A stretch of 64,000 bases of DNA, from positions 1,000,477 through 1,064,476 of the forward strand of contig CAWGTX010000001.1 of the NCBI GenBank assembly GCA_963825585.1, in the 5' to 3' direction. Positions 33,763 through 42,292 of the stretch are shown piece by piece (position 1 is the first letter of the stretch; each line of letters starts with the position of its first letter). Made by a program: the position numbers and the translations under genes. Source of the DNA: JAOUGY01 sp963825585. GTDB taxonomy: Bacteria > Actinomycetota > Acidimicrobiia > Spongiisociales > ZC4RG35. Under the pieces are notes generated by a model. The model did no database searches and was not told the DNA's origin. It worked only from the letters and a program-made list of their open reading frames with translations.

Positions 33763-35280
33763 GTGAGCATCACCGACGGGATCCTGTTCACCGACCACTA
33801 CCAGCTGACCATGTCGCAGCTGTACTGGCGGATGGGCATGGCCGAGCAGCGGGCTCAGTTCGACCACACCTTCCGCAGCTACCCCGATTACGGGAAACAC
33901 CAGGCCGGGTACTGCATCTCCGCCGGTCTCGCCCCGATGCTCGACTGGATGGAGGCGGCCCGTTTCGGGCCGGCCGAACTCGCCGTCCTCCGCAGCCTGC
34001 GCACATCGACCGGAGGCAGGCTCTTCGCTGAGGACTTCCTCGCCTACCTCGACCAGGTGGGCGGGTTCGTCGATGTCGACCTGTGGGCGGTGCCGGAGGG
34101 CCGGGTGGTGCACCCCGACACCCCGATCACGGTGGTGCAGGCGCCGCTGATGGTGGCGCAGATCCTCGAGACCGGGTTGCTGCACCACATCAACTTCCAG
34201 ACCCTCGTCGCCACCAAGACCTCCCGGGTGGTCGAGGCCGCCCACGGGGGAGCGGTCATCGAATTCGGCATGCGCCGGGCCCAGAACGCCAACCCGGCCG
34301 CCCGGGCGGCGGTGATCGGCGGCGCTATCGGTTCCTCGAACGTAGGAATGTCCCATCAACTCGGCTTGGCGTCGAGAGGCACCCACGCCCATTCGCTGGT
34401 GCAGGTGTTCATGGCGGTCGCCGGTGGCGAGCTGGAGGCGTTCCGGGCGTACGCCCAGGTGTATCCCGATGACTGTCTGCTGCTGGTCGACACCATCGAC
34501 ACGCTCGAGTCGGGTGTCTCCAACGCCATCACCGTGTTCGAGGAGCTCCGATCGAAGGGCCATCGCCCGGTCGGCATCCGGCTCGACTCCGGTGACCTCG
34601 CCCACCTGGCGATCCGGTCGGCGGCGATGTTGAACGCCGCCGGCTTCGACGACACCACCATCGTGTTGTCCAGCCAGCTCGACGAACTCACCATCTTCCA
34701 GATCCGCAACCAGATCGTTGACGAGTCGGCCCGCTACGGCGTCGATGCCGATCATCTGCTCGGTCGGCTCACCTACGGCGTCGGTTCGCGCATGGTCACT
34801 TCCGAAGGCGACCCCAGCCTCGATGGGGTCTACAAGGTGGTGGCGGTGGAGGAGGACGGCGCCTGGGTCCCGGCCATCAAGATCTCCAACACCCCTGCCA
34901 AGATCGTCAACCCGGGGAACAAGAGCCTGTGGCGGGTGTACGACGAGCGTGGCACAGCCACCGCCGATGTGATGGCCCTGGTGGGAGACGACCTGTCGTC
35001 CCGGCCCCTCGAACTGCTCCATTCCAGCCTGCCGGGGGTGGAACGTTCGCTCCCTGCCGGACGGATCAGCCGAGTGGAGGAGATCCTCGTGCCAGTCGTC
35101 GCCCGTGACGGCAGCCGTGCCGATCTCGGGGACCTCGACGCGGCCCGGCAACGGCGCATCACCGATCTGGCGGCACTCGATCCGGGGGTTCGCCGTCTCG
35201 TCAACCCACATCGCTATCACGTGTCGTTGACCCGACCTCTGTGGGAACTCAAACAGCAGTTGATCGAGCTGTTCGGGTGA
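33763..35280 (+). CDS. pncB: nicotinate phosphoribosyltransferase
   Basis: A 505-residue NAPRTase. N-terminal ILFTDHYQLTMSQLYWRMG, the EFGMRRAQ loop, GTHAHSLVQVF and IRLDSGDLAHLA (phosphoribosyl contacts) are diagnostic. It joins nicotinate to PRPP, giving nicotinate mononucleotide for NAD. GTG at 33,763 is chosen; the longer frame reads through repeat-like Ser/Arg-rich sequence. With pncA it forms the Preiss-Handler salvage arm. Confidence 0.9.
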   Translation: MSITDGILFTDHYQLTMSQLYWRMGMAEQRAQFDHTFRSYPDYGKHQAGYCISAGLAPMLDWMEAARFGPAELAVLRSLRTSTGGRLFAEDFLAYLDQVGGFVDVDLWAVPEGRVVHPDTPITVVQAPLMVAQILETGLLHHINFQTLVATKTSRVVEAAHGGAVIEFGMRRAQNANPAARAAVIGGAIGSSNVGMSHQLGLASRGTHAHSLVQVFMAVAGGELEAFRAYAQVYPDDCLLLVDTIDTLESGVSNAITVFEELRSKGHRPVGIRLDSGDLAHLAIRSAAMLNAAGFDDTTIVLSSQLDELTIFQIRNQIVDESARYGVDADHLLGRLTYGVGSRMVTSEGDPSLDGVYKVVAVEEDGAWVPAIKISNTPAKIVNPGNKSLWRVYDERGTATADVMALVGDDLSSRPLELLHSSLPGVERSLPAGRISRVEEILVPVVARDGSRADLGDLDAARQRRITDLAALDPGVRRLVNPHRYHVSLTRPLWELKQQLIELFG

Positions 35281-35443
35281 GGTGATCACGCACTTAGGGG
35301 GAACCTGAGATATGCGTCCGACTCGGGTGGCGTAGGCGTGAACCGCCGGTACGGTGTCGGGAGACCGCATCCAGGGAACACGGGGAGTCGGTCGGGTCTG
35401 TGGGAACCGACCGGGGATGACGGAAGCCGAAGGGGGAACGATC

Positions 35444-35473
35444 GTGAGGGCCGTCGATTTCGACGGCCCTCAC
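35444..35473. terminator. hairpin between pncB and the small membrane-protein gene
   Basis: Perfect 13-base arms (GTGAGGGCCGTCG and complement) around ATTT, between convergent genes. It is 164 bases past pncB and 26 bases past the minus-strand gene, so it more likely ends the latter. Confidence 0.65.
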
Positions 35474-35498
35474 AGTCATTTCGGTTCGAGTCCCTGTT

Positions 35499-35768
35499 TC
35501 ACAGCAGCGGACTGGGTGGGAGCTCCTCGAGGGCGGCGGTGTCCTCCGGGGCAGGTCCGGGATGCTCCGTCGCGCTGGGCTTGCGCCGCAGCAACGGGGC
35601 CATCACCAGCACACCGAGAGCGATCAGGGCCACGGGGGCCAACCAGCTCCAGTCCAGGTCGATCAGCACGACCCGCCACGGGTTGGCGAACCCGATGAAC
35701 ACCAACCCCAGGGCGGTGAAGGCCAGGCCGAACACCAGGGACACGACATCCAGTTTGTGCGCTCTCAT
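35499..35768 (-). CDS. small membrane protein
   Basis: An 89-residue protein with two hydrophobic segments (VVSLVFGLAFTALGLVFIGF and WLAPVALIALGVLVMAPLL) separated by a short loop, and a Pro/Glu-rich tail. The ATG overlaps the stop of the PspC/LiaF-like gene (ATGA), so it belongs to the same envelope-stress transcript. It could be a small partner or sensor in the membrane. Confidence 0.72.
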   Translation of the reverse strand: MRAHKLDVVSLVFGLAFTALGLVFIGFANPWRVVLIDLDWSWLAPVALIALGVLVMAPLLRRKPSATEHPGPAPEDTAALEELPPSPLL

Positions 35769-37300
35769 CGCATTTCCTCCTCGATCACGATCAACTCGCC
35801 CGCCCCCACCTCGATGTCGAGGCTCAGCTGCGGGTCGGGCCCGTTCTCGTAGAAACCGTTCGGGGCCAGGCCGGTGCGGGTCCCGTCGGGAAGGGTCAGG
35901 TCACCCACGCCTAGATTCGCCTCGACCTCGGAGGCGACGTCGACGGGCAGGATCACCGTCAGGGTGCCGGTGCCGAGCCCGATCGACACCGATCGGTTGA
36001 TCTCCAGATCGAGGGCGCTCAGGTCGAACACGTAGTCGCCAACACCGAGGTCGTAGTCGTCCTCGAGTTCGGACGACGTGGTGATGAGGTAGTCGCCGCT
36101 CCCCAAGTCAGCCAGGCCGAGCACGTTCTGCCGGTCGATCTCGACCCGACCGATGTCGACACGGGCGTCGACGGTGAGCGTGCCGTTCTCGCCCTCGGCG
36201 GAACGGCGCAGCGAGATCTCACCCAGTCCGCCCGAGCTCCCGCCCAACACCTGGACCTCGCCGATCGCCACCTCGCCGTACGCCTCAACAGCGACGTCGT
36301 CGGGCACGATGATCATCAGTTCGCCCAGGCTCACCCGGGCGTCGATCTCGACCGATTCACCGGAGAAGTCCACCGCGGTGAGATCGATCACCATGCTGCC
36401 TACGTCCAACCGGTACTCGGGCGCGATTTCGGCGACCGACGTCACGTCGTGTCGGACGTCGGTGTCTCCGAAGTCCAATTCGGTGATCGGGGAGCTCAGC
36501 AACACCGGTGTCAGGATCACACCGAGGACGATCAGGCCGCGTGCCCGACCGAACAGGCTGCCCACCAGCAGGCCGATTCCGATCACGGTCATGGCGGCAC
36601 CCAGATAGTGGCGCCACTCGACCTGTGCGGCACCCACGTTGTCGACGAACGCCATCACACCCAGGGTGATCAAACCGACGGCGATGGTGAGCCGTCCGAG
36701 GATGGAGCGTTCGCGCGGGGGTGGTGGGGGCGCCGGTGGCAGGGGAGCAGCCGGCACCGGTGGTGGGGCAGGAGGCGGCGACGGCGGTTCCGCCGGTCCG
36801 CTCAGATCGATGGTGTCGGTGGTCGACCCACCGCTTGGTACGTAAGTCATGGTCGTTGATTCCTCCTCGTTCCCTGTGCGCTCACGGTTGGAGCTCGGGT
36901 CACCGATATCGCCGCGGTACAGCAGCACGCCGATCAGGATCAGCAGGCCGGCAGCCACCAGATCCGCTTCGAGCAGGCGGGTGGAGTCGGCGACGATGAT
37001 GGCGGCGAGCGCCATCAAGCCGACACCCACCCAGGCTCGCGGACCTTCGATACGGTCCAGGAACTGCCCTGCTGCCGCCTTGACATCGCCCTCACCAGGG
37101 ATCAGTACCCATCCTGCGGCGTACAACACCACACCAACCCCGCCTGAGACGGTCAGGATCACGAAGATGGCCCTGACGAGCCACACGGGCAGGGTGAAGC
37201 GGTTGGCGATGGCGGCGGCGACACCGGCCACCACCCGCCCTGTCGAAGGGCGGATCAGGTCCTGGGTGGCCGGGCCTGCGGTCTGTTCGGTCTCCATCAT
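35765..37300 (-). CDS. PspC-LiaF-like membrane protein
   Basis: A 511-residue envelope protein. A PspC domain lies at about 15-75 (RPSTGRVVAGVAAAIANRFTLP); two more helices follow to ~130, then a Pro-rich linker near 165-195, four more helices, and a long beta-rich C-terminal domain (about 280-511) of the LiaF/DUF4097 'toastrack' type with repeated GxxxLTV strands. Such proteins hold a histidine kinase off until the cell wall or membrane is damaged. It is divergent from a PspC-bearing kinase gene. The exact start (37,300 or 37,297) is a double ATG. Confidence 0.82.
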   Translation of the reverse strand: MMETEQTAGPATQDLIRPSTGRVVAGVAAAIANRFTLPVWLVRAIFVILTVSGGVGVVLYAAGWVLIPGEGDVKAAAGQFLDRIEGPRAWVGVGLMALAAIIVADSTRLLEADLVAAGLLILIGVLLYRGDIGDPSSNRERTGNEEESTTMTYVPSGGSTTDTIDLSGPAEPPSPPPAPPPVPAAPLPPAPPPPPRERSILGRLTIAVGLITLGVMAFVDNVGAAQVEWRHYLGAAMTVIGIGLLVGSLFGRARGLIVLGVILTPVLLSSPITELDFGDTDVRHDVTSVAEIAPEYRLDVGSMVIDLTAVDFSGESVEIDARVSLGELMIIVPDDVAVEAYGEVAIGEVQVLGGSSGGLGEISLRRSAEGENGTLTVDARVDIGRVEIDRQNVLGLADLGSGDYLITTSSELEDDYDLGVGDYVFDLSALDLEINRSVSIGLGTGTLTVILPVDVASEVEANLGVGDLTLPDGTRTGLAPNGFYENGPDPQLSLDIEVGAGELIVIEEEMR

Positions 37301-37430
37301 GTCACCACCATGCGTCAGAGCGACCCCGTGCGTCCATCGGGTATCCCCCCGCGCCGACCCCGAGGAGGTAGGGGAAGGTAAGGGGCATCCTGGATTGCCT
37401 GTGTCGGCGGAGACTGACACCATACGGGGT

Positions 37431-38636
37431 GTGATCGACGAACAGCTCGAGACTCCGACCGCCGATACCGCCGCACCCGCCGCACTGGTGCAGCGCCATC
37501 CCCGCGATCAGGTGATCTCGGGCCTGGCGGCGGGTATCGCCGAACGCCTCGGGATCGAGGCCGTCTATGTGAGGGCGGCGTTCGTCGCCCTCACCCTCGT
37601 GTGGGGTGTTGGCCTCCTCCTCTACCTCGGGATGTGGGCCGCCACGTCGGGTGCCGACCACGTCGAGCTCACGCCCCGCCTGCCCATCGAGCGCGGACCG
37701 CGTATCGGGCTCGTGCTCGTCGGAGTCGGCTCCCTGCTCATGTTGCGGGCATCCAACATCTGGCCCGGCGACGGAGTGGTGTGGCCCTCGGTGGCGATCA
37801 TCTTCGGTGCGGCGTTCCTGCTCGACCGCCAGGAGGTCGACTCGCGGGAGGCCATCCTCAGGGTGTTCGACCCGACCGACGGGAAACTCCGGTCGCGCAC
37901 CGTGATCGGCGTGGTGCTGTTGGTGATCGGACTCGCCCTGTTCGGTTCGGCGGCGGTGCCGGATCTCGGATCGACCGTGCTCGCCGTCATCGTGACCGGC
38001 GTGGGTGTGACACTGGTGTTCGGTCCGTGGATGTGGCGGCTGGCCGAGGATCTGGGCACCGAACGGCGCGAGCGGATCCGCCAGGAGGAGCGGGCCGAGA
38101 TGGCCGCTCACCTGCACGACTCGGTCCTGCAGACGCTGGCGCTCATCCAACGGACCGACGACTCCAAGCGGATGGTGACCCTCGCCCGGGCTCAGGAGCG
38201 TGAGCTCCGCAAGTGGCTGTACGAACGGGTGCCAGACAGTGAAGGCGAACGCCTCACCGACGCGCTCCAGGCGGCCGCCGACCGGATCGAAGCCGACTTC
38301 GACATCCCCGTCGAGGTCGTGACCGTGGGCGACGCCCCACTCGACGACCGGATGCGTGCCCTCGCCGGGGCCGCCGGAGAGGCACTCACCAACGCGGCCA
38401 AACACGCAGGAGCCGCCCGGATCTCGCTGTTCGCCGAAGCCACGGACGACCTGGCGGAGGTGTTCGTCACCGACCAGGGAGCGGGCTTCGACATCAAGGG
38501 AGTCAACGGTGACCGTCGGGGGATCGCCGACTCCATCGTCGGCCGCATGGACCGCCATGGCGGCAGGGCCGACATCCAAACAGAACCCGGTGAAGGCACC
38601 GAGGTTCACCTCAGCATGCCCAGGGAGTCCTCATGA
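37431..38636 (+). CDS. PspC-domain sensor histidine kinase, LiaS/NarX type
   Basis: A 401-residue membrane kinase. An N-terminal PspC domain (about 20-75: HPRDQVISGLAAGIAERLG) is followed by further membrane helices, then a HisKA_3 dimerisation helix with the phospho-His in EMAAHLHDSVLQTLALIQR and a short ATPase domain with GEALTNAAKHAGA (N-box) and DQGAGFD. GTG at 37,431 lacks a ribosome site and may be leaderless. It overlaps the regulator gene (ATGA). Having PspC on both this kinase and the divergent LiaF-like protein suggests direct membrane contact. Confidence 0.83.
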   Translation: MIDEQLETPTADTAAPAALVQRHPRDQVISGLAAGIAERLGIEAVYVRAAFVALTLVWGVGLLLYLGMWAATSGADHVELTPRLPIERGPRIGLVLVGVGSLLMLRASNIWPGDGVVWPSVAIIFGAAFLLDRQEVDSREAILRVFDPTDGKLRSRTVIGVVLLVIGLALFGSAAVPDLGSTVLAVIVTGVGVTLVFGPWMWRLAEDLGTERRERIRQEERAEMAAHLHDSVLQTLALIQRTDDSKRMVTLARAQERELRKWLYERVPDSEGERLTDALQAAADRIEADFDIPVEVVTVGDAPLDDRMRALAGAAGEALTNAAKHAGAARISLFAEATDDLAEVFVTDQGAGFDIKGVNGDRRGIADSIVGRMDRHGGRADIQTEPGEGTEVHLSMPRESS

Positions 38637-39265
38637 TCAACGTGTTCCTCGTCGACGACCACCGGCTGTTCCTCTCCGGCGTCAAGGCCGAGTTGGAGGA
38701 CACGGTCAACATCGTGGGAGCCGCATCCGATGTCGACGACGCCATCGACGGAATCCGCACGTCGCGTCCCGATGTGGTGTTGGTCGACGTCCACATGCCG
38801 GGTGGGGGAGGCCTGACCGTGATCGAACAGGTCAGCGAGACCCACCCCGACATGAAGTTCCTGGCGTTGTCGGTGTCTGATGCCGCAGAGGACGTAATCG
38901 CCATGATTCGCGCCGGAGCGCGAGGCTACGTCACCAAGTCGATCTCGCCTGATGAGTTGGCCGACGCCATCGTGCGCGTGCATGCCGGCGACGCCGTGTT
39001 TTCGCCCAGGTTGGCCGGGTTCGTTCTCGATGCGTTCGCCGACACCATCACTGCCCCCATCGACCCCGAACTCGACCAGCTCACCGCCCGCGAGAAGGAA
39101 GTCCTTCGCCAGATCGCCAGGGGGTACGCCTACAAGCAGGTGGCCCACCGGCTCGACATCAGCGTCAAGACGGTGGAGACGCACGTTTCGGCGGTGCTGC
39201 GCAAGCTGCAGTTGTCGAACCGCCACGAACTGGCCCGATGGGCCAGCAACCGCCGGATCGTGTGA
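38633..39265 (+). CDS. NarL/FixJ-family response regulator
   Basis: A 210-residue regulator. Receiver domain: acidic pocket VDDH, phospho-acceptor Asp in VVLVDVHMPG, and the conserved Lys in YVTKSISPDEL. C-terminal LuxR-type helix-turn-helix: LTAREKEVLRQIARGYAYKQVAHRLDISVKTVETHVSAVLRKL. Its ATG overlaps the kinase stop. It likely activates the divergent PspC-LiaF-like operon in response to envelope stress. Confidence 0.9.
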   Translation: MINVFLVDDHRLFLSGVKAELEDTVNIVGAASDVDDAIDGIRTSRPDVVLVDVHMPGGGGLTVIEQVSETHPDMKFLALSVSDAAEDVIAMIRAGARGYVTKSISPDELADAIVRVHAGDAVFSPRLAGFVLDAFADTITAPIDPELDQLTAREKEVLRQIARGYAYKQVAHRLDISVKTVETHVSAVLRKLQLSNRHELARWASNRRIV

Positions 39266-39757
39266 TCAGCCCGCCACGGTGAGATGGGAGTCCCCCATGT
39301 GGGCGCGGAGGAATCGGTCGACCCCGGTGAGCCGGTAGACGGCCCGCCGCGAGTTCGACAACAGCGGCGCAGCCTCCACCCCGGTCACGACCTCGAACCG
39401 ATCCACCGGGAAGGTGACATCGTGTCGGTGCACGGTGGCGCCACCGGCCGCGATTGCGTTGCGGAGCCAATCCACCTCGGTGCCGTACGGGAGCGGGATG
39501 ATGAATCCGCCCACCACCGGGTCGGCTATCACCGGCGTCCACCGGGTCAGCCCGGTCTTGCGTCCGATGGTCTCGATCGTGCTGGCGTACCAGGTACCGC
39601 GGCCCGCCTTCTTCACCATGAGGGGGTTCAACACCCGTCGGTTGAACGCACGGATCATGTCTCGGCCCTTCGGGTGGCGTAGGAGCTTTCCGAACGCCAC
39701 CTCCAGGGCGAGCACCGACGCCGCTACGGCCGTAATCCGAACGATCCATCTCTTCAT
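39266..39757 (-). CDS. nitroreductase/quinone reductase-family (deazaflavin-type) protein
   Basis: A 163-residue split-barrel protein of the actinobacterial Ddn-like F420-dependent family. An N-terminal hydrophobic helix (WIVRITAVAASVLALEVAFG) may tether it to the membrane. Core motifs: FNRRVLNPLMV, ETIGRKTGLTRWTPVI and GTEVDWLRNAIAAGG. It would use reduced F420 or a flavin on quinones or nitro compounds. ATG has a GAGGAGGTGGACA site. It starts one base beyond the response-regulator stop on the other strand. Confidence 0.78.
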   Translation of the reverse strand: MKRWIVRITAVAASVLALEVAFGKLLRHPKGRDMIRAFNRRVLNPLMVKKAGRGTWYASTIETIGRKTGLTRWTPVIADPVVGGFIIPLPYGTEVDWLRNAIAAGGATVHRHDVTFPVDRFEVVTGVEAAPLLSNSRRAVYRLTGVDRFLRAHMGDSHLTVAG

Positions 39758-40069
39758 TGTCCACCTCCTCTGTGATCAGCATTCCCAGGCGGCGATCGTC
39801 ACGGAAGGGCCACAAGTGAGGTACGGCCGGATCCCCAACCCCGTCGACGGGTCCGGCCGCCGGCGTCTGGGCCTCGTCGTCGGTGGACAGTCCGACATGT
39901 CGACAGGTCGACCACACCGAGTCGCGGAGCCTTCTTTCGCCATGGAGCGAAGGTTGGGAAGTGTCCTGTCCGGCGCACGCCCGTCCAGAAGGCTCTCGCG
40001 TGGCGTCATCCAAGTGCCCACAGACCTACGTATTAGTAGTAAAAGTACAACGGAACGCGGAGGTGCATC
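39758..40069. other. 312-bp intergenic region, likely divergent promoters
   Basis: No gene recognised. A GGCCGGA/TCCGGCC inverted repeat lies near 39,821-39,857. The last ~45 bases are AT-rich for this genome (TACGTATTAGTAGTAAAAGT near 40,026) and fit the promoter of the small membrane-protein pair that follows. Confidence 0.4.
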
Positions 40070-40276
40070 GTGAGTGAGGTTCGGGATCGACTCCGGTCTA
40101 ATCAATTGTTCGTTATCAAGCTCGCGTTCTTGTTGGCGGGAGCCCTGTCGTTTCTCTTCTCGGTCTACCTGTGGTTCTTCGCAGACAGACTACAGGGGGT
40201 CTTCGTGGGTATCTGGGTTCCATCGATGTGGTCGCTCGGCGCACTCATCCTTTCAACCGAAAAGGGTGGGACGTGA
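40070..40276 (+). CDS. small membrane protein, 68 aa
   Basis: A 68-residue protein with two hydrophobic segments (LFVIKLAFLLAGALSFLFSV and VGIWVPSMWSLGALIL) and a charged N-terminus. GTG follows a CGGAGGTGC site. It overlaps the next small gene (GTGA), so the pair probably forms a two-component membrane complex. The coding region is less GC-rich than its surroundings. No family recognised. Confidence 0.65.
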   Translation: MSEVRDRLRSNQLFVIKLAFLLAGALSFLFSVYLWFFADRLQGVFVGIWVPSMWSLGALILSTEKGGT

Positions 40277-40479
40277 ACAATCCAGATCTGCTCATCCTCG
40301 TGGTGGGCGTGTTCGTCACCTTCATGGCCGTCTGGGCGAGCGTGGCGTACGGTGTTCTGATCGTGCAGCGCTTGGAGCTCGACTCGGAGCGGTCGGGTCC
40401 TGGCTCCGAATCGAAAACGGACGCTCTGGTCGAGACCTCCATCGACCCCGAGGCTCCCGAGGTACAGAAGAGCAGGTGA
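40273..40479 (+). CDS. small membrane protein, 68 aa, partner of the preceding gene
   Basis: One N-terminal transmembrane helix (LLILVVGVFVTFMAVWASVAYGVLI) and a Glu/Ser-rich cytoplasmic or outer tail. GTG start overlaps the upstream stop. The pair resembles small accessory subunits of transporters, but no large subunit is adjacent: the next gene is a convergent amidohydrolase. Confidence 0.6.
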   Translation: MNNPDLLILVVGVFVTFMAVWASVAYGVLIVQRLELDSERSGPGSESKTDALVETSIDPEAPEVQKSR

Positions 40480-40521
40480 CCGGGACGAGCGCGCCACCGG
40501 CCACCGCTTCCAACGGCGTCT

Positions 40522-41754
40522 TCAGCCGGCGTCTTTGACGATTCGGCCGGCTTTGAACACGTGGGTCACGTGGTCGGGGCCTGCCAGCATGCTTATGTCT
40601 TCCAGCGGGTCGGCGTCGAGACAGATGACGTCGGCGTCGAAACCCTCCAGCAGCTGGCCGGAGCTTGGTGCCTGGGGGCCGACCGTCAGCGGCCCGTTGG
40701 CGGTGGCGGCCTCGATCGCCTGGAGTGGCGTCATTCCGGCGTCCACTAGATACCCGAGCTCGCGACCGTTGGACCCCAGCGCCGACCGGACGAAGATGTC
40801 GGTTCCGGTGGCGATCCGCACACCGGCCGCGATGGCTGTCTGCATGGCCTGGAAGTGTTGGTCCCCAATGGCGGTGATCTTGGCGTAGGCGTAGTCGGGC
40901 ATTCCGGCGGCGAGCCCGTGATCCAGCAGGTGCTGGACGATGAACCGGGTCGGTACCAGCACCGCTCCCGCCTCGACCATGGCCGCTGCCGCTTCGTCGT
41001 CGAGGTAGCTGCCGTGTTCGATGGTTCTGCAACCTGCTTCCAGCGCCGCCATGATCCCGGGCTTGCCGTGACAGTGGGCAGCGACGATCCGGTCGGCCCG
41101 GGTGGCCTCCTCCACGATCGCCCTCAGCTCCTCGACCGAGAACTGCTGATGGATGGGATGGTCGATCTGGCTCATCACCCCGCCTGAGGCACACACTTTG
41201 ATCACCCGCGCCCCCAGGCGGAGTTGACGGCGGACCAGTCGCCGGCAGTCATCGGGTCCGTCACACAGCGTGGGTGCACCGAAATGTCGTTCGAACAGCT
41301 GTTCCACCTGGGCAACCGGGAGCCCGTGGATGTCGCCGTGTCCGCCGGTCTGCGAAAGGATGCTGCCAGAGGCGTACACGGTCGGACCTTCGACGGTGCC
41401 CTCCTCCACCGCGGTGGACAGGTACACCCCATAGCCGCCGAGTTCCCGGACGCTCGTGAAACCCGCATCCAGCACCCTGCGGATGTCGCCGGCTGCCCGC
41501 AATACCCCAACGTGGGGGTCGTGGGTCACGAGCGACTCGATGTTGGCTGTGTTGGATCCCCAGAAGTGGGCGTGGGTCTCCCACATGCCGGGCATCACCA
41601 CGTCGGTGGTGTAGGCCGAGAACGAGGGCGTGTGAGGTGCCTCGGCGGAAGGACCGGCGTAGATGATGCCCCGGCCCTCGAGGATGACGGTGGCGTCGTC
41701 GATCGGCTCGCCCCGACCGGGGATCATGCGTCGGGCGTCGATACGGATCGTCAT
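40522..41754 (-). CDS. amidohydrolase family protein, imidazolonepropionase/prolidase-like
   Basis: A 410-residue metal-dependent amidohydrolase (COG1228-like). Metal ligands are visible in MPGMWETHAHFWG (HxH), the Lys region VIKVCASGG, VAAHCHGKPG, TIEHGSYLDDE and the Asp in ATGTDIF. The family cleaves N-acyl amino acids, Xaa-Pro peptides or imidazolones; substrate not assignable. ATG at 41,754 overlaps the stop of the upstream LiaF-like gene (ATGA). Confidence 0.82.
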   Translation of the reverse strand: MTIRIDARRMIPGRGEPIDDATVILEGRGIIYAGPSAEAPHTPSFSAYTTDVVMPGMWETHAHFWGSNTANIESLVTHDPHVGVLRAAGDIRRVLDAGFTSVRELGGYGVYLSTAVEEGTVEGPTVYASGSILSQTGGHGDIHGLPVAQVEQLFERHFGAPTLCDGPDDCRRLVRRQLRLGARVIKVCASGGVMSQIDHPIHQQFSVEELRAIVEEATRADRIVAAHCHGKPGIMAALEAGCRTIEHGSYLDDEAAAAMVEAGAVLVPTRFIVQHLLDHGLAAGMPDYAYAKITAIGDQHFQAMQTAIAAGVRIATGTDIFVRSALGSNGRELGYLVDAGMTPLQAIEAATANGPLTVGPQAPSSGQLLEGFDADVICLDADPLEDISMLAGPDHVTHVFKAGRIVKDAG

Positions 41755-42236
41755 GCCGGCGTCTCCGCCGCCCGCAGCACCGGACGGCCGGTCACCGAGA
41801 GGCCGCCGAACACCGTTCTGGCGTCGATCGTGAGACACGGCGATGCCGATCTCATGGTGTCGACCCCCCGTACCCGGACACCGCCCAACAGGGTGGTGTC
41901 CTCGACGACCACCGCCCAGCTGTCGGGAACGGTGATGTCGGTGCCGCCGTACGCCGTGGTGATGTGCAGGTGCGCACCCTCGTCGGGGAGGCCGGCCCGG
42001 CGAAGGTCGAGCGAGGTGCCGCCGAACATCGACACGATGGTCCCGCCACGGAAGGTGAGGCTGGTGGGACGAAGGGCGGTTCCCGCGAAGACCGACACGA
42101 GCGATATCCGGTCCCCGCTCGGGTCATCGACGACGGGAAGACGGGATTTGGTGATGACGGCCGACACCAGCGAAGCCAGGGTGACGCCCGCCAACACCAG
42201 CGCCGGCGGTTTCCAGGGGAGCTTTGCGATCTGCAT
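41751..42236 (-). CDS. LiaF-like toastrack-domain membrane protein
   Basis: A 161-residue protein: one N-terminal helix (PALVLAGVTLASLVSAVIT) then a beta-rich domain with repeats of the type VFAGTALRPT, MFGGTSLDLR, AYGGTDITVP and LLGGVRVRG, the Gly-Gly/Gly-Thr turns of the LiaF C-terminal (cell-wall-active antibiotic response) domain. It is a stand-alone version of the domain in the 35,765 gene and may feed the same kinase. Coupled to the amidohydrolase by a four-base overlap. Confidence 0.75.
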   Translation of the reverse strand: MQIAKLPWKPPALVLAGVTLASLVSAVITKSRLPVVDDPSGDRISLVSVFAGTALRPTSLTFRGGTIVSMFGGTSLDLRRAGLPDEGAHLHITTAYGGTDITVPDSWAVVVEDTTLLGGVRVRGVDTMRSASPCLTIDARTVFGGLSVTGRPVLRAAETPA

Positions 42237-42292
42237 GCCTTCCGAACCCTACCGCCCGGAATGTCTCATGCATCGAGTGGGTTGGCTGAGGC

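Noticed and set aside
33655..35370. 571-residue minus-strand frame opposite pncB
   Set aside because: Antisense shadow of a diagnostic NAPRTase; no recognisable domain.
37302..38609. 435-residue minus-strand frame opposite the histidine kinase
   Set aside because: Antisense shadow; kinase motifs are unambiguous on the plus strand.
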